Source: Simmondsia chinensis
Taxonomy: Eukaryota; Streptophyta; Magnoliopsida; Caryophyllales; Simmondsiaceae
Direction of reading: 5' to 3'
Length of the DNA stretch: 64,000 nucleotides
NCBI GenBank assembly: GCA_018398585.1
Contig: JAGTTD010000015.1
Location: 6,825,001-6,889,000 of the forward strand
The translations under genes and the position numbers were made by a program. Below, piece after piece: positions 12,318 through 24,800 of the stretch (the stretch's first letter is position 1; every line of letters begins with the position of its first letter). The notes under the pieces were generated by a model that ran no database searches, had not been told where the DNA came from, and was given only the letters and a program-made list of their open reading frames with translations.

Positions 12318-12760
12318 AGTTTGATTATTTATCACTTAGATAATTTGATATTTTAATATATACAATGAGATATATTTATGTTTCAATATTTTATCACTTA
12401 GTTATTATATGTTAAAATTTGATGCATTTTATACAAAAATGTTAATATAGTGTATCATTACGATAATATATGAGTCAAATCAATCCTTTTAGAAAAAAAT
12501 TCAATGAATTAGGATAAGGCATTCACTAAATTTGGATGTAAACTACCTATATATCGCTAAAATCATGTATCATATTAGCATTTTGGCAAAATATCATCAA
12601 AATTCTAATGAATCTACTAAATATTATCCGAATCAATTTTAACATTTTCAAAGAAAATCTATCGAATTTCGAAAAAGGGTACCTAAGTAATAATACTTTT
12701 AAATCTCAAGGTACCTCATACTATATTTTGAAACGTTAGGATACGTAGATGATAAATGGT
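12318..12760. repeat. foldback repeat, CACTTAGGTACC family
   Basis: The left arm is gattatttatcacttagata, then aatatatacaatgagat, then attttatcacttagtta. The right arm carries the inverse (gggtacctaagtaataata, then caaggtacctcatac, then tagatgataaatgg). The layout is the same as at 4318-4860. Confidence 0.6.
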
Positions 12761-12997
12761 TAAACATCATGATAATTATGATGGTTTCCCTTGGAATTAT
12801 AATAAAACTAAAAGGTGAGTTTGATGCTTGGAATGGACACTAAGACTAAAATTAGGGTTTGAAAATGTAATCCTATTGTTTCGTTCAACTTTTAAGAATT
12901 TAAATTACAATTCAATTGTCTAATTCTATCAAATTAGATTTTAACTAAAACTCATGCATTCTAATTCTTAAGCGTGCCAAATGACCCAGCGTGAACC

Positions 12998-12999
<2 letters not shown>

Positions 13000-13028
<29 letters not shown>

Positions 13029-14511
13029 TTTGGTAGTTTTTTGCTTTTAAGATTTTAAAAATTAGGTTTTAAAAATATTTTTTAAAATTTTTGGTTTTCT
13101 TACCTTTGTTTTCAATCAAATTATAAAGATATTGAAAAAAAAAAAAAAAAAAGATGTACAAAATATGGTCTTTAGTTTCTTAAAAAAAAGTCCAAATAGA
13201 AGACGATACTAAACAGGTTCTAGCTGTTTGGATAATTAAATCAATGAAAGATTGGAAATATAACTTCAATAAAAATTTAGGGGGATTTTGGTTAATTAAA
13301 TTTGGGTCATATTGCATATTGTGTCAGCTTAGGTCGAGTTTGAACGTGATCGTGTAATTTTAGGTTAGAGTAACCTTGGGTTTGTTAATCGGATTAGACC
13401 ATCAGATATGACTTTAGGTGGGTTGTGTCACTTTAGATATAGGTAATCTTGGTTTTTAGGTTAATCGAGTTTGGGTATTTTGGGTGTCATGTCATCTCTG
13501 GTCGTGTCAAGTTCAAGTCGTTTGGAGTTAGATGAAGATGTTTTAGATTTGATTAATCACGAGTTCTGAGTTCATTGGGTTTGGATCATTTTTCAGGCCA
13601 GCTTGGTTAGGTCAAATTCTAGTCCACTTTGAGCCGGATTTGGGACATTTGAGTAGGGGTCTTCACAATTCTATTAACCAAATGATCCAAAAATTATTTT
13701 GGTTTAGTTAATAGTACCTGAAATACTCAAAGAATCGATCACACTGGTTAACAGATGACCGAATAAAAGTTGCATATAAATTGTAAATATCTTTCAAATG
13801 ATACGTGAAAAAATAGTTGATGTATTTTCATATCAATAAAAAGATATTATTTATATCAGCAAATTACTTATGATGGATAATTTTCAATAAATAAATAAGT
13901 TTTTATCCAAAAATAACAATGGAAGTTAATAAAGAATGTTATACATCAAATATACGGATTGGTCAGATCCACCAGGGATATGCGCCACTAGGTTTAACTA
14001 GTTAGGGAATTTTGATTTAGCAATCGGGGATTCGAATCAGATGGGATAGACAGGAAATAAATGCACAAATTACGGTAACACAGATATATTGATAAAGAAA
14101 GGTTACAATCCCTGTAGTATTCTTTACTAAGTAAGAGAACAAAAGTTCTCTGACTCGATCTCCACAAATATTGAACTTAATTGATGTTAGACCTTGATGT
14201 TAGATCGAGGGCTCGAATCTTTATTTGAATTAAAGAAATGAACTTCCACGGAATCAGACACAAATTAAGCATGCTTTTGTGACTACCTCTAGATGATTTA
14301 GCAGTTTTCGTTTCGAAATAGAAAACTTAGAGATTTTAAGGCCTATTGGATAACAAAAAACTATTTTCATTTTCCATTTCCAGTGGTTTTGCTACATAGA
14401 CAGCTAGAAAATGCACTCAGTTGATCCCTGTAGTCCAATTTTCTGAGAATTAAGCATGATATATAAATAATGTACAACATGATATAGGAATCAACTTTTG
14501 TCGCCTTAACA
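13000..14511. other. intergenic, AT-rich, no recognisable gene
   Basis: There is a (TA)n run at about 13000-13020 and an A-run near 13135-13152. A block from 13320 to 13680 is rich in gggtcat, ttaggt and gagttt motifs and may be a decayed element of the GGGTC type. No exon is seen. Confidence 0.35.
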
Positions 14512-14903
14512 TAGGGGTGTAAACGAGATGAGCCGACCCGAGAACCCGCTTATTCGAACTTGAGCTCGATAAGCCCAATCAAGCTTAAAACCAAGCGGAG
14601 CTTGCTATCGAGTCGAGCTCGCTACAGACACTTTTCAAGATACTATCGAGCCATTATCAAACCACTTTCGAACCAATATCAACTATTAACAAGCTCTTAA
14701 CGAGCTTTTAATGAGCCCTTAACGAGCTCTTATCAAACTGTTCGCGAGTGTTAATGAACCGAGCGCCCCCTATTCGAACTCGGCTCGTTAAGCTTATTGA
14801 GCCCGCTCGATATGTTATTGAGCCCTCATAATGAGCACAAACGAGCCTTAATCTATTTTGAACGCAAGTAGTTTATTGATAATTCGGTTTGTTGACATGC
14901 CTA
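14512..14903. mobile_element. hAT-type MITE, GAGCTCG-rich family (intact ends)
   Basis: The left terminus is taggggtgtaaac. The right terminus, inverted, is taggcatgtcaac (10 of 13 bases match). Flanking 8-bp duplications are ccttaaca at 14504-14511 and ccttagca at 14904-14911, with one mismatch. An 8-bp duplication fits hAT. The interior carries cgagctcttaacgagc-type subrepeats and no frame. This copy defines the ends of the family also present at 9120-9530 and 38747-47799. Confidence 0.72.
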
Positions 14904-15084
14904 CCTTAGCAAATAGTTCGGTATCGATTTAAAAAAAATATTTGGCCTATTCGGTATCTCAAAAATTTGGTGCACAATTCCCAGTTGACTTATGTTTGCT
15001 CCTCATGTCATTGCTCACCCTTGTTGGCCTCTTCATCTTCGGACGACATTCGCATGATTTACCCATGATCCACGTTTGGATAAT

Positions 15085-15370
15085 GGCATCCTATGTTACA
15101 TGCTCATACATGGAGATGGAGAATACTGAATAATTACAGCCTATGTGCACACACCCATACATGAAGATGGGGCACCCTGGGTATTTGTATCCTATGTGCA
15201 CACACCTATTTATGCAGATGGAGCTCCCCCATGTGCACACACCCATGTATGGAGATCGAACACCCTGGACAATTCTATCCAATGTGTACATGCCCATGCA
15301 TTATGAAGGAGCACCCTAGATAAATGCATCATATGTGCACACGCCCATGCATGGAGATGGAATGCCCATC
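15085..15370. repeat. minisatellite, about 50-bp period
   Basis: The phrase ctatgtgcacacacccat, then catggagatgg, then caccctgg recurs with starts near 15091, 15141, 15191, 15229 (short unit), 15279 and 15330. This gives about five full units and one partial unit. The long frames on the minus strand here, with repeated 'GVC..G' peptides, follow from the repeat and are not evidence of a gene. Confidence 0.75.
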
Positions 15371-17279
15371 CAATTTCCAATCTATGTTCAAAATCCCAAA
15401 ATTTCATTTGCTTCAAGAATCATTTGAATTGGCTCCCATGGGTTGCATGTCTTCCATAGAGAAACGAAATGACAGTAATAGTACAAAGATGCAAAAACCA
15501 CAGCCATGGAAGCATGTCGAACCAATTACAAGGGCATAACTCCAACATATGCGTGAAGAATTTTTTGGGATGCTGCTCCTCACTATGGTGGAAAGAGAGA
15601 GACATGGGACACAACAAAAGCAGCAGAAGAAGCTGAGATAACAGTGCTGGGGTGATTGTTCAAAACTTGGACCTAACTGTCTGCTACGACGAGCGCAGAT
15701 AAGATTTGGCGCATATCAACCACTACAGAAAGCATGATCTCATGCTTTACCTAGAATTCAACATCTACTCATGAATTCGCTATTAGGGTACCGATCCAAA
15801 ACCAATCTCTCTCTCAAAACCTCCAATTTAACTTGCCCATGGAATTCTATAATTTAAGAACTTATTAACCCTAGATGGAGATGAAATATGGTGCATATTC
15901 ACAGTAGCCGCTGAATTCTAACCCAAAGACTAACAGTGAGGCACTATTGATTAAATACATAAAAAACTTTTTTTAAAAAAACATTTCAAAAGCATAAAGT
16001 TACCTGCTCAAGTTTTAAAAGTCTTGATAAATTCGAAGCCATGGCCTTCTAATTTTTTGCACGGAGTATATGGTGCACACCATAAAAACAAGTATTCAAT
16101 AATTCAGGATATTTATAAACAATGTTATCCTAACTAGGTAGGATTCAACAAATATCTACATCAAAAATCAAGTATGAAAATCATAAGAGAGAGATTTGAG
16201 CGTGCATAAGGATTTATTTTAAACTTTTCTCTTATCTTCTTTTAAAACAAATTTAAAGTTTAAATTCCCATTAAAAAAGGCCAAAAGAATCATTTTTTTT
16301 TATAGATAATTTTAACTTTGGAGACTATTTGTCTCAATAAAAAGATAAAATTGATATCATGCTTGAAAGGTGATTTCTTGTAAATAAAAATTTGTTCAAA
16401 TTATATTTATCTTAAGCATTTTAAATAGTAGATAAATATTTGATATCATAAATTTTTATCTCAAATAAAACAATTGAAGCTGATTCCAAAATAAAAATAT
16501 TTATCTTAAGCTATATTCTCCTTCACGTATAAAAAGGAGTATCAGAATATTTTTTTTAAAAAAATTTTGACTTCAAGTCACGACTTTAAGGTGCACAAAT
16601 CACACCCGTTCTAACTAGAAGTGAGGGCTATTAGGATCATGTTATGTAAGTATGGTCGAAGTTGTCTTGCAGCTAAAACAAAGTTTGAGAGAAGCTGAAA
16701 ATTGACACAATATATTTACGTGAAAAACCTAAAAAGAATCAAGGAAAAACCACGGACAAGGATAAAAGGATTTCACTATTAAGGAGATGTTGCAACTTCT
16801 CTCTAAATACAAGAAAAGCACAACAACATTATCTCATGATAGGAGAATACACTTAAAGGAGAAAAATAAAAGCAGGAGAAACTAATTTTCTATTTTACAC
16901 AAATCTGGGATAAAAAACTTATATGTGATTTTTGGATGATATTTGAAACTAAGGAGGGAACCTATATTTATAAGAAAAAAGTTCAAGTATTCCCTCTTGT
17001 AATTTCTCCTTGAATCACATTCCGTCCATTAATTTTTTTTTGATCCACTTTTTTTTCTTCTTTTATTGAATTATTGACATATTCTCTCTGTCTTTCTCTC
17101 TCTGTCTTCTACTTTGCTTATTTTATCATTCGAACAGATCTGCAAAGTCTCAAGTTTCTATTGGAGCAATGCCTTTCGACTTCTCTTCAATTCTTGTAGT
17201 TAGCGAGAAGAGCTTTCTTCCGAAATGCTTTCTTCCCTTGTCCCTAAGGGAAAGTCTGGGTCTCCCGCCCGTGTTAGCT
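15371..17279. other. intergenic, no recognisable gene
   Basis: The stretch is AT-rich with scattered homopolymer runs. No exon or element boundary could be supported before the gypsy remnant. Confidence 0.35.
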
Positions 17280-18865
17280 TTAGCGAGTCTCATCGGTTTC
17301 GATTATGACATCATTTACAAAAAGGGGGCTGATAACCAGGCTGCTAACGCCCTTTCCCGCCTAACGAGTTAGGAAGTTTTATGCATGGCGTTGTTCGCTA
17401 TACCATCCGACTTCTATGAAACTCTAAGAGCATCTTGGCACGAGGATCCAGCGCTCTGCCAACTTATTTCTGACAAAGTTGCGGAACCGTTGTCACGTCC
17501 GCGTTTCACTTGGCACCAAGATCAGCTTCGCCATTGTGGGAGGCTTGTTGTTGGAGACAACCCTCTACTCCGCCACAACATCTTACTTTAGATGCATGAT
17601 TCTCCTTAAGGGGGGCATTCCGGCATGGAAGCAACCTACAAACGAGCTCAGACGTTATTTTACTGGCCTAGCCTTAAACAAGACGTCCAAGCTTACATCC
17701 AAAACTGCTTTACTTGCCAACAGAACAAGTATATGAAACCGTTGCTGCTTCGGGATTACTGCAACCGCTACCGATTCTGAGTACTGTATGGAGTAGCATC
17801 TCCATTGATTTCATAAAGGGCCTGCCACCTTCTGGCGGATACACGGTGATTTTGGTGATCGTTGATTACCTTAGCAAATATGCCCATTTCCACGCGCTTC
17901 ACCATCCTTACTTCGCTGTTGATATTGCCTAGCTGTATTTGGATCAGGTTTACCGACTCCATTGTTTGCTAGATTCTATCATAAGTGATCTTGACCCGAT
18001 CATCACAAGCACATTATGGCAAGAGCTTTTCTCATGTCTTGGCACCCAGCTTAATCTCTTTTCGTCCTACCATCCGCAATCCGATGGCAAGACTGAAGTC
18101 CTTAATAGGTGCCTTGAAACATATCTTCGTTGCATGGTTGGTGAGTGTCCCAGAAGTTGGCGGTAATGGCTTCCGTTGGCCGAATGGTGGTATAACACCA
18201 CCTTCCATTCCGCGGCCCGAGCCTGCCCTTATGAGATTTTATACGGCCAAAATCCACCAATCTACATCCCTTATCTTCCGGGTGAATCGGTTGTTGACTC
18301 CATTGATCGCACCTTGCCTGCCCAGGAAGAAACCATTAAGCAACTCAAGCAACACCTCCATTGCAACCGAAACCGTATGAAGCGGCCGGCTGACCGTCAC
18401 CGCACCAAACGTGAATTCCAAATTGGCGATTATGTGAGGTTGAAGCTCCAATCTTACTGGCAGCATAGCGTGGCCAATCGCCAATAACACAAGCTCTCAC
18501 CACGGTTTTTTTGGTCCCATCCGAATCATTGACCGTGTTGGTCCAGTTGCCTACAAACTCGATCCGCTGGCCCAATCCTCCATCCATCATACCGTGCATG
18601 TTTCCCTACTCAAACGCTGCACGGCTGTCCCTGCCAACTCCACACTCCTTCCCACTGTGTGGCCGCCAACCCCTACTCTGCTCTTGCCCCAACGTGTTCT
18701 GGATTGCCTTGTTGTACGAAGAAGGCGTCTTGCTGCTACTTAGGTCCTAGTTCAATGGGAAGGCCACTCCCATGATGACGCCACCTGGGAGTTCCTCTAC
18801 GATCTTCAACTCTGCTTCCCGTAGTTCGACCCATGTGGACAAGGGTCCTGTCCTGAGGAGGGTAT
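17280..18865 (+). pseudogene. Ty3/gypsy chromovirus pol remnant (RNase H end, integrase, chromodomain)
   Basis: In order, the conserved segments are: the RNase H end (IGFDYDIIYKKGADNQAANALS, about 17283-17369); the integrase zinc finger HHCC (the Cys pair in CFTCQQNK near 17690-17715); the integrase core with [15 protein letters not shown], then ISDLDPI, then YHPQSDGKTEVLNR with its catalytic Glu; and a C-terminal segment WEGHSHDDATWEF, a chromodomain-like fold that places it among chromoviruses. Gag, protease and most of reverse transcriptase are missing. Several stops and frame changes interrupt the frame. It acts as dead retrotransposon DNA. The 3' LTR follows directly. Confidence 0.88.
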
Positions 18866-19278
18866 TGATACGAACGGGCCCAACCCAGGAGGGAGCTCAC
18901 ACACCTTACCCCTTATCGCCAAGCCCACGACAACATCATCCCAGGCAACCGAATGCAGCCCAAAAGGCCCAGACGCCCTTCCAACAGCTCCCGAGCCACG
19001 TCAGTAGTAGCAGCAGAGCATCCCTAACTAACTTTCAGATATTTTAGATATTTTTCCCTCTTGCATGCTTATTATAAAGAGATAGAGAGATGAGCTAGGG
19101 TTTGTGGTATGTTGATTGATGAATGTAATTCTCTAACCCTCCCAAATTCTCTCTCTATTCCCCGCCTTATCTTCTTCTACTTCTCCCCCTCTTTCTTAAA
19201 TACTTATAATTAAGTACTATTTTCTATATAATATACAAACGAGATAGCAATCTAGCTATCTCATAGGCCTTCGTACTA
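18866..19278 (+). mobile_element. 3' LTR of the gypsy remnant
   Basis: A purine-rich tract (gaggaggg) ends at 18862, and the LTR begins tgatacgaac. The probable end is ttcgtacta at about 19278, a mutated inverse of the start. The length of about 413 bp is normal for chromoviruses. No 5' LTR is present, so the end is inferred from its inverted terminus. Confidence 0.6.
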
Positions 19279-19384
19279 AGATCGAGAGTGTTGGATTGTG
19301 TGATATTAGCTTGGATTGTGTGAGTTTGGATTGATTTGGATAGGATCCCATCTTGGATCCCATCACTTTGGGCCTGTGTGGATT

Positions 19385-21310
19385 TCGAATGTGTTATCCT
19401 AGGGAAACATGTCTACTACTTTTTCTTTGACGATGCGGCACGAATGATTCATGATGGCCCTTGGTAACATTCGCAGCTTAATTTTACACCTAGTATTGAC
19501 CTATCTCGGATTCCGGTTTGGATTCAGATTCATGGGTTCCCGGCGTCTATGTGGCTGGAAAAGTCTTTTAGTACTGTGGCTAGCGGGGTTGGAAAACCGC
19601 TCTACTTAAACACAACTCTTGACGGCTCCATGACAAACTTTGCTAGGGTTTGTGTTGAATTGGATGCTAAAGATACTCCTCCTAAGAAGATTAAGGTTGA
19701 ACTTGATAATATCCGGTTTCCGGTGGCGGTGAAATATGAAAGCTTGTCTTGTTTTTGCTAAAAGTGCTCGATTTTTGGACACTCTGGCCGTATTATGGGC
19801 CATATCTCTTCCCCCTCTCCTCCCCTTGCCATGACCCCGGCTCCCATGACCCAAAAGAGCGCCGTCGTCGTCTCTGGCGACAACGACTTAGGGATGCCGC
19901 TAAGGGAGCAAATGGGCCGGTTGGATGGCCGCCCGATAGGTCCATAGATATTGGGCCGGTTATTAGTGGGCCAAGTGATGATGTGGTGGGTGATCTTGAC
20001 CCATCAGTTACTGGGCCTGAGGTTGGGCCTGTTGGCATGTATTTTGGGTTGGCTGGGACTCGGCCTGTTGTTATTGGGCCTGCTGGTCCTTCTGATCCTG
20101 TAAGGCCACCTCCTGCTGCTGGGCCTGATGCAGGACTGGATATTGGGCCTGAGATTGATAATGGGCCTTAGATGGATGATGGGCCCATTGGGCCAATTGA
20201 GCCTGATGCTGGGCCTCGTGCAGCTCCCTCTGCCCCTGCCCCTGTCGCTGCTATTATTGGGCCGCGTTCTGAGCCGCTTGCTGTTGGGCCGCCGCCTAGC
20301 CCTTCTGCTACTGGGACGCCCCTCGGTTCTTTCGTGCCCAACTTTGGGCTGCTCCCTCTTGGGCCCACCATTGACGGTGGGCTCCTTCCTATCGGGCGTT
20401 TGAGCCCGATTTCTTCTGATGCCCAGTGCCTGATTGGCACTGGGTCGTTGCCCCTTTCCGGATCGGGGCGCTCGCTGCTCCCCAATCTCGTTGTTCCGAG
20501 CCCAGATCTGCACTCTGCTTCTGGTTCCCGTCGCTCCAACTTTTGGGGTCTCTTTGATTTTGGTTTTTCAGGTGGTTCTGAGTCTCTTGATGTGACTGCT
20601 AAGGCTCAGGATTCGCCTATGGAGCCTCTGGTTTGTATTCTAAACCAGGAAGCTAGTGTACCCAGTATTGATTCACGTTCTTGCCCAGAGAATTTTCCTG
20701 GTCCGGACAGTTTGGCTCTTTCTGCCTCTATTTCCGATACTTGCCTGCATGTTAAGGCCCAGGCAGATTCTACTCAAGCTGTTGAGTTTCCGACCATGAT
20801 GACTAGCGCCCCAGGCATATCTGTGGCTTCTCCGTGTCCGCCCCTTATGGAGCTTAGGCCTTCCAGAGCGGCCACAAGGACTGCTAAGATTCGTGATGGT
20901 GTTGCTTCTTCTTCCTTTGTGGCTCGTCATGATCCTCCTGTGTCCTCTCGACAGCTATCTCAGGTGTACCACCTCCTTGCTCAGTTTGAGGAGTGCACTA
21001 ATCCTATTAGATATGAGGTGACTATTAGCTCTATGGAACGTCATCTATAGAGGTGAAGGCTACTTCTAGTGTGGCCCTTTTATTTTTGATGTTTTGTTTT
21101 TATTTTTTATTTTTTTTATATATTTTCTTGCAGGAGTAGGAGTGAACTATTTTAGTTTTTTCCTTTCCTTTTTTTTTTTTTTGCTTTATTGGCTTTGGTC
21201 AGGATGTTGGCCTCTGTGGTGTCTTGGGGTATGCCCCTTGTTCTCTTGTATTCCTTCTTTTTGGTATAATAAAAATAAATGTTGACTTACCAAAAAAAAA
21301 AAAAAAAAAA
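19385..21310 (+). pseudogene. L1-type LINE derivative: ORF1 plus 3' end, no ORF2
   Basis: ORF1 starts in the DUF4283-type domain (WIQIHGFPASMWLEKSF, about 19515-19575) and ends in a zinc-knuckle-like CFC..CSIFGHSG near 19750-19785. From 19840 to 21050 it continues as a long segment rich in Gly-Pro (repeated 'gggcct'), closing with SSRQLSQVYHLLAQFEE before a stop at 21048-21050. A typical plant L1 3' UTR follows (gctttattggctttggtcag, ctctgtggtgt) with an A-tail at 21292-21310. The endonuclease and reverse transcriptase of ORF2 are absent. It has a few stops and frame changes (for example TAG near 20169). It may have moved only with help from a full L1. Confidence 0.78.
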
Positions 21311-21883
21311 GGTAACCTGACATAGTGTATAAAAGTACTGCGTATTTGCTTTTAACTTAGAACAACAAAATACATGATGCATTGATTGTTGCCGAAATTA
21401 GACACCTCTCTCCAGAATGACGCAAAATAAAGGCATTTCTCAAAGTACCATAAATTTTATTTTGAGATTTATGTATTCTTTACCTCTTAAAATACTCGTA
21501 CATGTATTAGTACAACATGCAACAAAACTCACACAGTATTCCTTAAACATAACTCAATACATGAATCCCAACACATACAACCATCTTCTTGAATAAATAC
21601 GCCAAACAACGATAGGACTCTAAAGAAAACAAGCTGATCACACATTACATACTCATCAAATGGTCCATATTATTTCCTATTTTCAGTTTTCCGTTTTACG
21701 AAAAATCAAAACCCCCGTTTTGAAAAAAATTTCCTTATTTTCGAATTTTCATTTTTAGTTTTCCGAAATCCGAACAAAAACTAGAAACCAGAAACCAAAC
21801 ATAAGAAAACTGAATTCCTAAAGCTCGATTTCCATTTCTCTAAAACTAACAACTGAAAATAGAAAATAATACCGAGCAGACAC
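21311..21883. repeat. AT-rich spacer with a dispersed-repeat end
   Basis: From 21690 to 21880 the sequence has gaaaaatcaaaaccc, ccagaaaccaaac and aataataccgagcagac. These resemble 46-92 (aatgataccgaacagacc) and 58690-58760. It forms the presumed 3' flank of the dioxygenase gene. No gene is seen. Confidence 0.4.
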
Positions 21884-24800
21884 TTAGATTTTGGCGGCAT
21901 TGATTTGTCTTTCTCCAGATGGAAAATGCTTCAAATAAATGTGGCCATAATCCTTGAGATACTTGTAAAGTTGGGGCCTTGCCTCAGTGATAAGCTCGGG
22001 TAAAGGGCCAATCTCTTTGTCGGGATTAGGAATGGAAAGCATAGCCAATGAGATTCTGTTGTACACTGGATTTATCACCACTTTGTGTGTTGGACTTTTG
22101 AATACTCCATTGCTTTGTATCTGCACATTCATTTCATGCATGTTATATTCAAGTTCTGAACATGAATTTTTTTTTGGTTATGATTGTAGTTTTTGCTTAT
22201 ACTAGAAAAAAAAAAAATGACAATTGGGACAAAAAAAATAAGAAATAACGGTAATTCTTCATGTTCTTGAATTTGATTCTTTTAGTTTGTAAAACTAATT
22301 ATACTAAAAGATTTAACTGATGGGTGAAAACTAAGAATTTGTTTTATATTCCAATATATCATCAAGAAATTAATTGTCTCAAAAGTTTATAAAGGCTCAA
22401 GTTTGATTTTATATTCTAACTTTCATGTGGTTATTCAAAAAGTAGTTTTAGCGCTTGAAAATTATCCAATGGGCGCTTTTTATCCAAAAAGATTTTTAAA
22501 GACTCTTTCATTAAATATTTGCAAAATATAAAAAATTTTTTGTTCAAATTTTAAAACATGTTATTCTCTTATGCAACAAACTAGTAGTTTACCTCCATCT
22601 GGTCACCGACAATAATAAGAAGGGCATCAGCAATGATTGGAACCCTGAACCACTGGCCATCTTTCTCAATCTGATCACAAACAAAAACATTATGTTACCA
22701 GTTACCTGTCTTGATAAATAACTCATGAAGCGAAAAGACGAATGAATTGTGTGGTTTATGTCAAAAAATTATCTCAAATGCTTTTGTTGTTGCAGCCCGA
22801 CAAAAAACTCTATCATTTAGGTATCTTTCAAATTATTCGGATAAAATTTTTGTCAGAATCCCAATGAATTTTAGATGGATTTCAGTAGAAGGTATCAAAC
22901 ATACCTCATTATCGATATTAAAAGTTAGAATACCTAAATGATATATCATGATATAATAAAATTTCCTAGTAAATATTCAAATGATACTTAAAAGAGTAAC
23001 TTTTCACAACCTGCAGGGCCTCAACTTCTTTATCCTGAAGAAGAATAGTGATGGCAGTACCATCGCCGTGGGGTCTCAACCCTACAACTTTTGTGGCATT
23101 GGGACACCTTGGGTAGAAGTTAAAACGCGCGTGTATGGTGTCGTTTTCATCCCACAAACTGAAAAAGCGGTTCTCCTCCAACTTCAGTGATTCTGCCATG
23201 GCTCTTTGTATCCTCTCTAGTATCATCGGGATCTTCTCTGAATATTCTTGTAAAACTTGTCTGTAAATTACATATATAATTATATATAATCCACCGTTAA
23301 AGTTGAGAGATCTACTAACGACTCACATGTCATATTTTCAACAGTATATAACACGAGAACGTACTTACTTAAAGTTAGAGGGATTATGGGGCCAAAAGTC
23401 GAGCTTGCGATGGAGAAGAGGGTGAACTTGGAGATGAAGCCTATCATTCCAATTGAAAGAGCCTTGTTGATTGACGTTATCATTGCCATAGCCTTCACCT
23501 TGCTCAGTCATTCCATACTTTTCCTTTTCTTCAAGTGGTTGTCCAAAGAACTCCTTTGCTACTCCTCTCACTTCATCTAGCAGTTCACTTTGAATCCCAT
23601 GGCTCACTACCTGCATTCATTTGTTAGTTTGGTTGGTTAACAAGCATTTGATTTTGGTGTGTACAGATAGTAAGGGAGTATTGCTACACATCACGAGAAG
23701 GGAGCGCACGAAAATGCCGCGAAAAAGGGCACAGTTTGTCATTAACGACCAACTTATTCCAAAGCACCCTCCTTCTCTTGACATTTTCGTGTCTTTTTTC
23801 TCGTGACTCGTAGACTTTTTCAGAGTGTATTGGTTCGACACCGACGAGGCGTGGAATAACCAGTTGGTGTATCCGTTACTAAAGGCTGATTACGGGTCAG
23901 TTCGATCATATTGTGATATTTTTACTTTTTTCAAAGTCAACCCCTTGTTTTTAAAAGTTATGGTTTTTTTCCTTTTCTTTTTTTGTTTTTTTTTTTTAGG
24001 GTATGTTTGTTTAGTTCTTTTATTTCCGCTTCTAATTTTACTTAAAAGCCAAATCAATGTTTGCCTAATCCTTCTAAAAGATTGGTGAATCACTGGTTCG
24101 TATGTGCCCGAGAGCAACGAGATGAGTTTATATAAAATGCCCCATATAACTTACGGTTCATTTTAAATATCTCATAAGACGATTTAAAGAAGTCCAACGA
24201 TTAAACTTACGCCTACTCGTGAATCAGCTAACTGAACTAACAATGTAGTAATGAGCAAGTAATTAAACATTTTGAGTTTTTGTACAATTGGCAAATTAAA
24301 TATCTCGTAAGAAGAATAGTTATTAGATTATTATAAGTCCCTCGCCAAATCATAAGCGCCAAAAAGGTTTTAGGGCTTGAACTTTAAACTCAAGTAGTTT
24401 GAATATAAGAAACATATCTTAATATAAATCCCCTGATTAAATACTAGAGAAAATTCGGTTCATATACTCGAGGTTTAGTAATATATTTTTCAAGTACCTC
24501 GAGGTTTTAAAATATTTTTGAAGTATAAATTTTGGTAACTTTCTTTTTTTTTAGATATCTTCTGCTAACGGAATCTTAACGAAATTAAGCAGAGGGTGCG
24601 TGAAAAAAATGTTACCAAAGTTCAGGATACTTCAAAAATATTTCAAAATCTCAATGTATCTAAAAAATATATTATCAAATCTCAAGATATCTAAACTAAA
24701 TTTTCTATAAATATTATTATATCATATTATTATAGGTAGAAAGATCACATTATTAGACAAATACAAACACCAACAGATATATTAAATAGATGACATGAGT

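Noticed and set aside
13980..14050. tRNA-like sequence (ggggattcgaatcag)
   Set aside because: Only a box B-like phrase is present. There is no box A at proper spacing, no cloverleaf and no tail.
20172..21050. Long open frame of 292 codons as a host gene
   Set aside because: It lies between a LINE ORF1 domain and an L1 3' UTR with A-tail, is low complexity (Gly-Pro), and has no other homology that I recognise.
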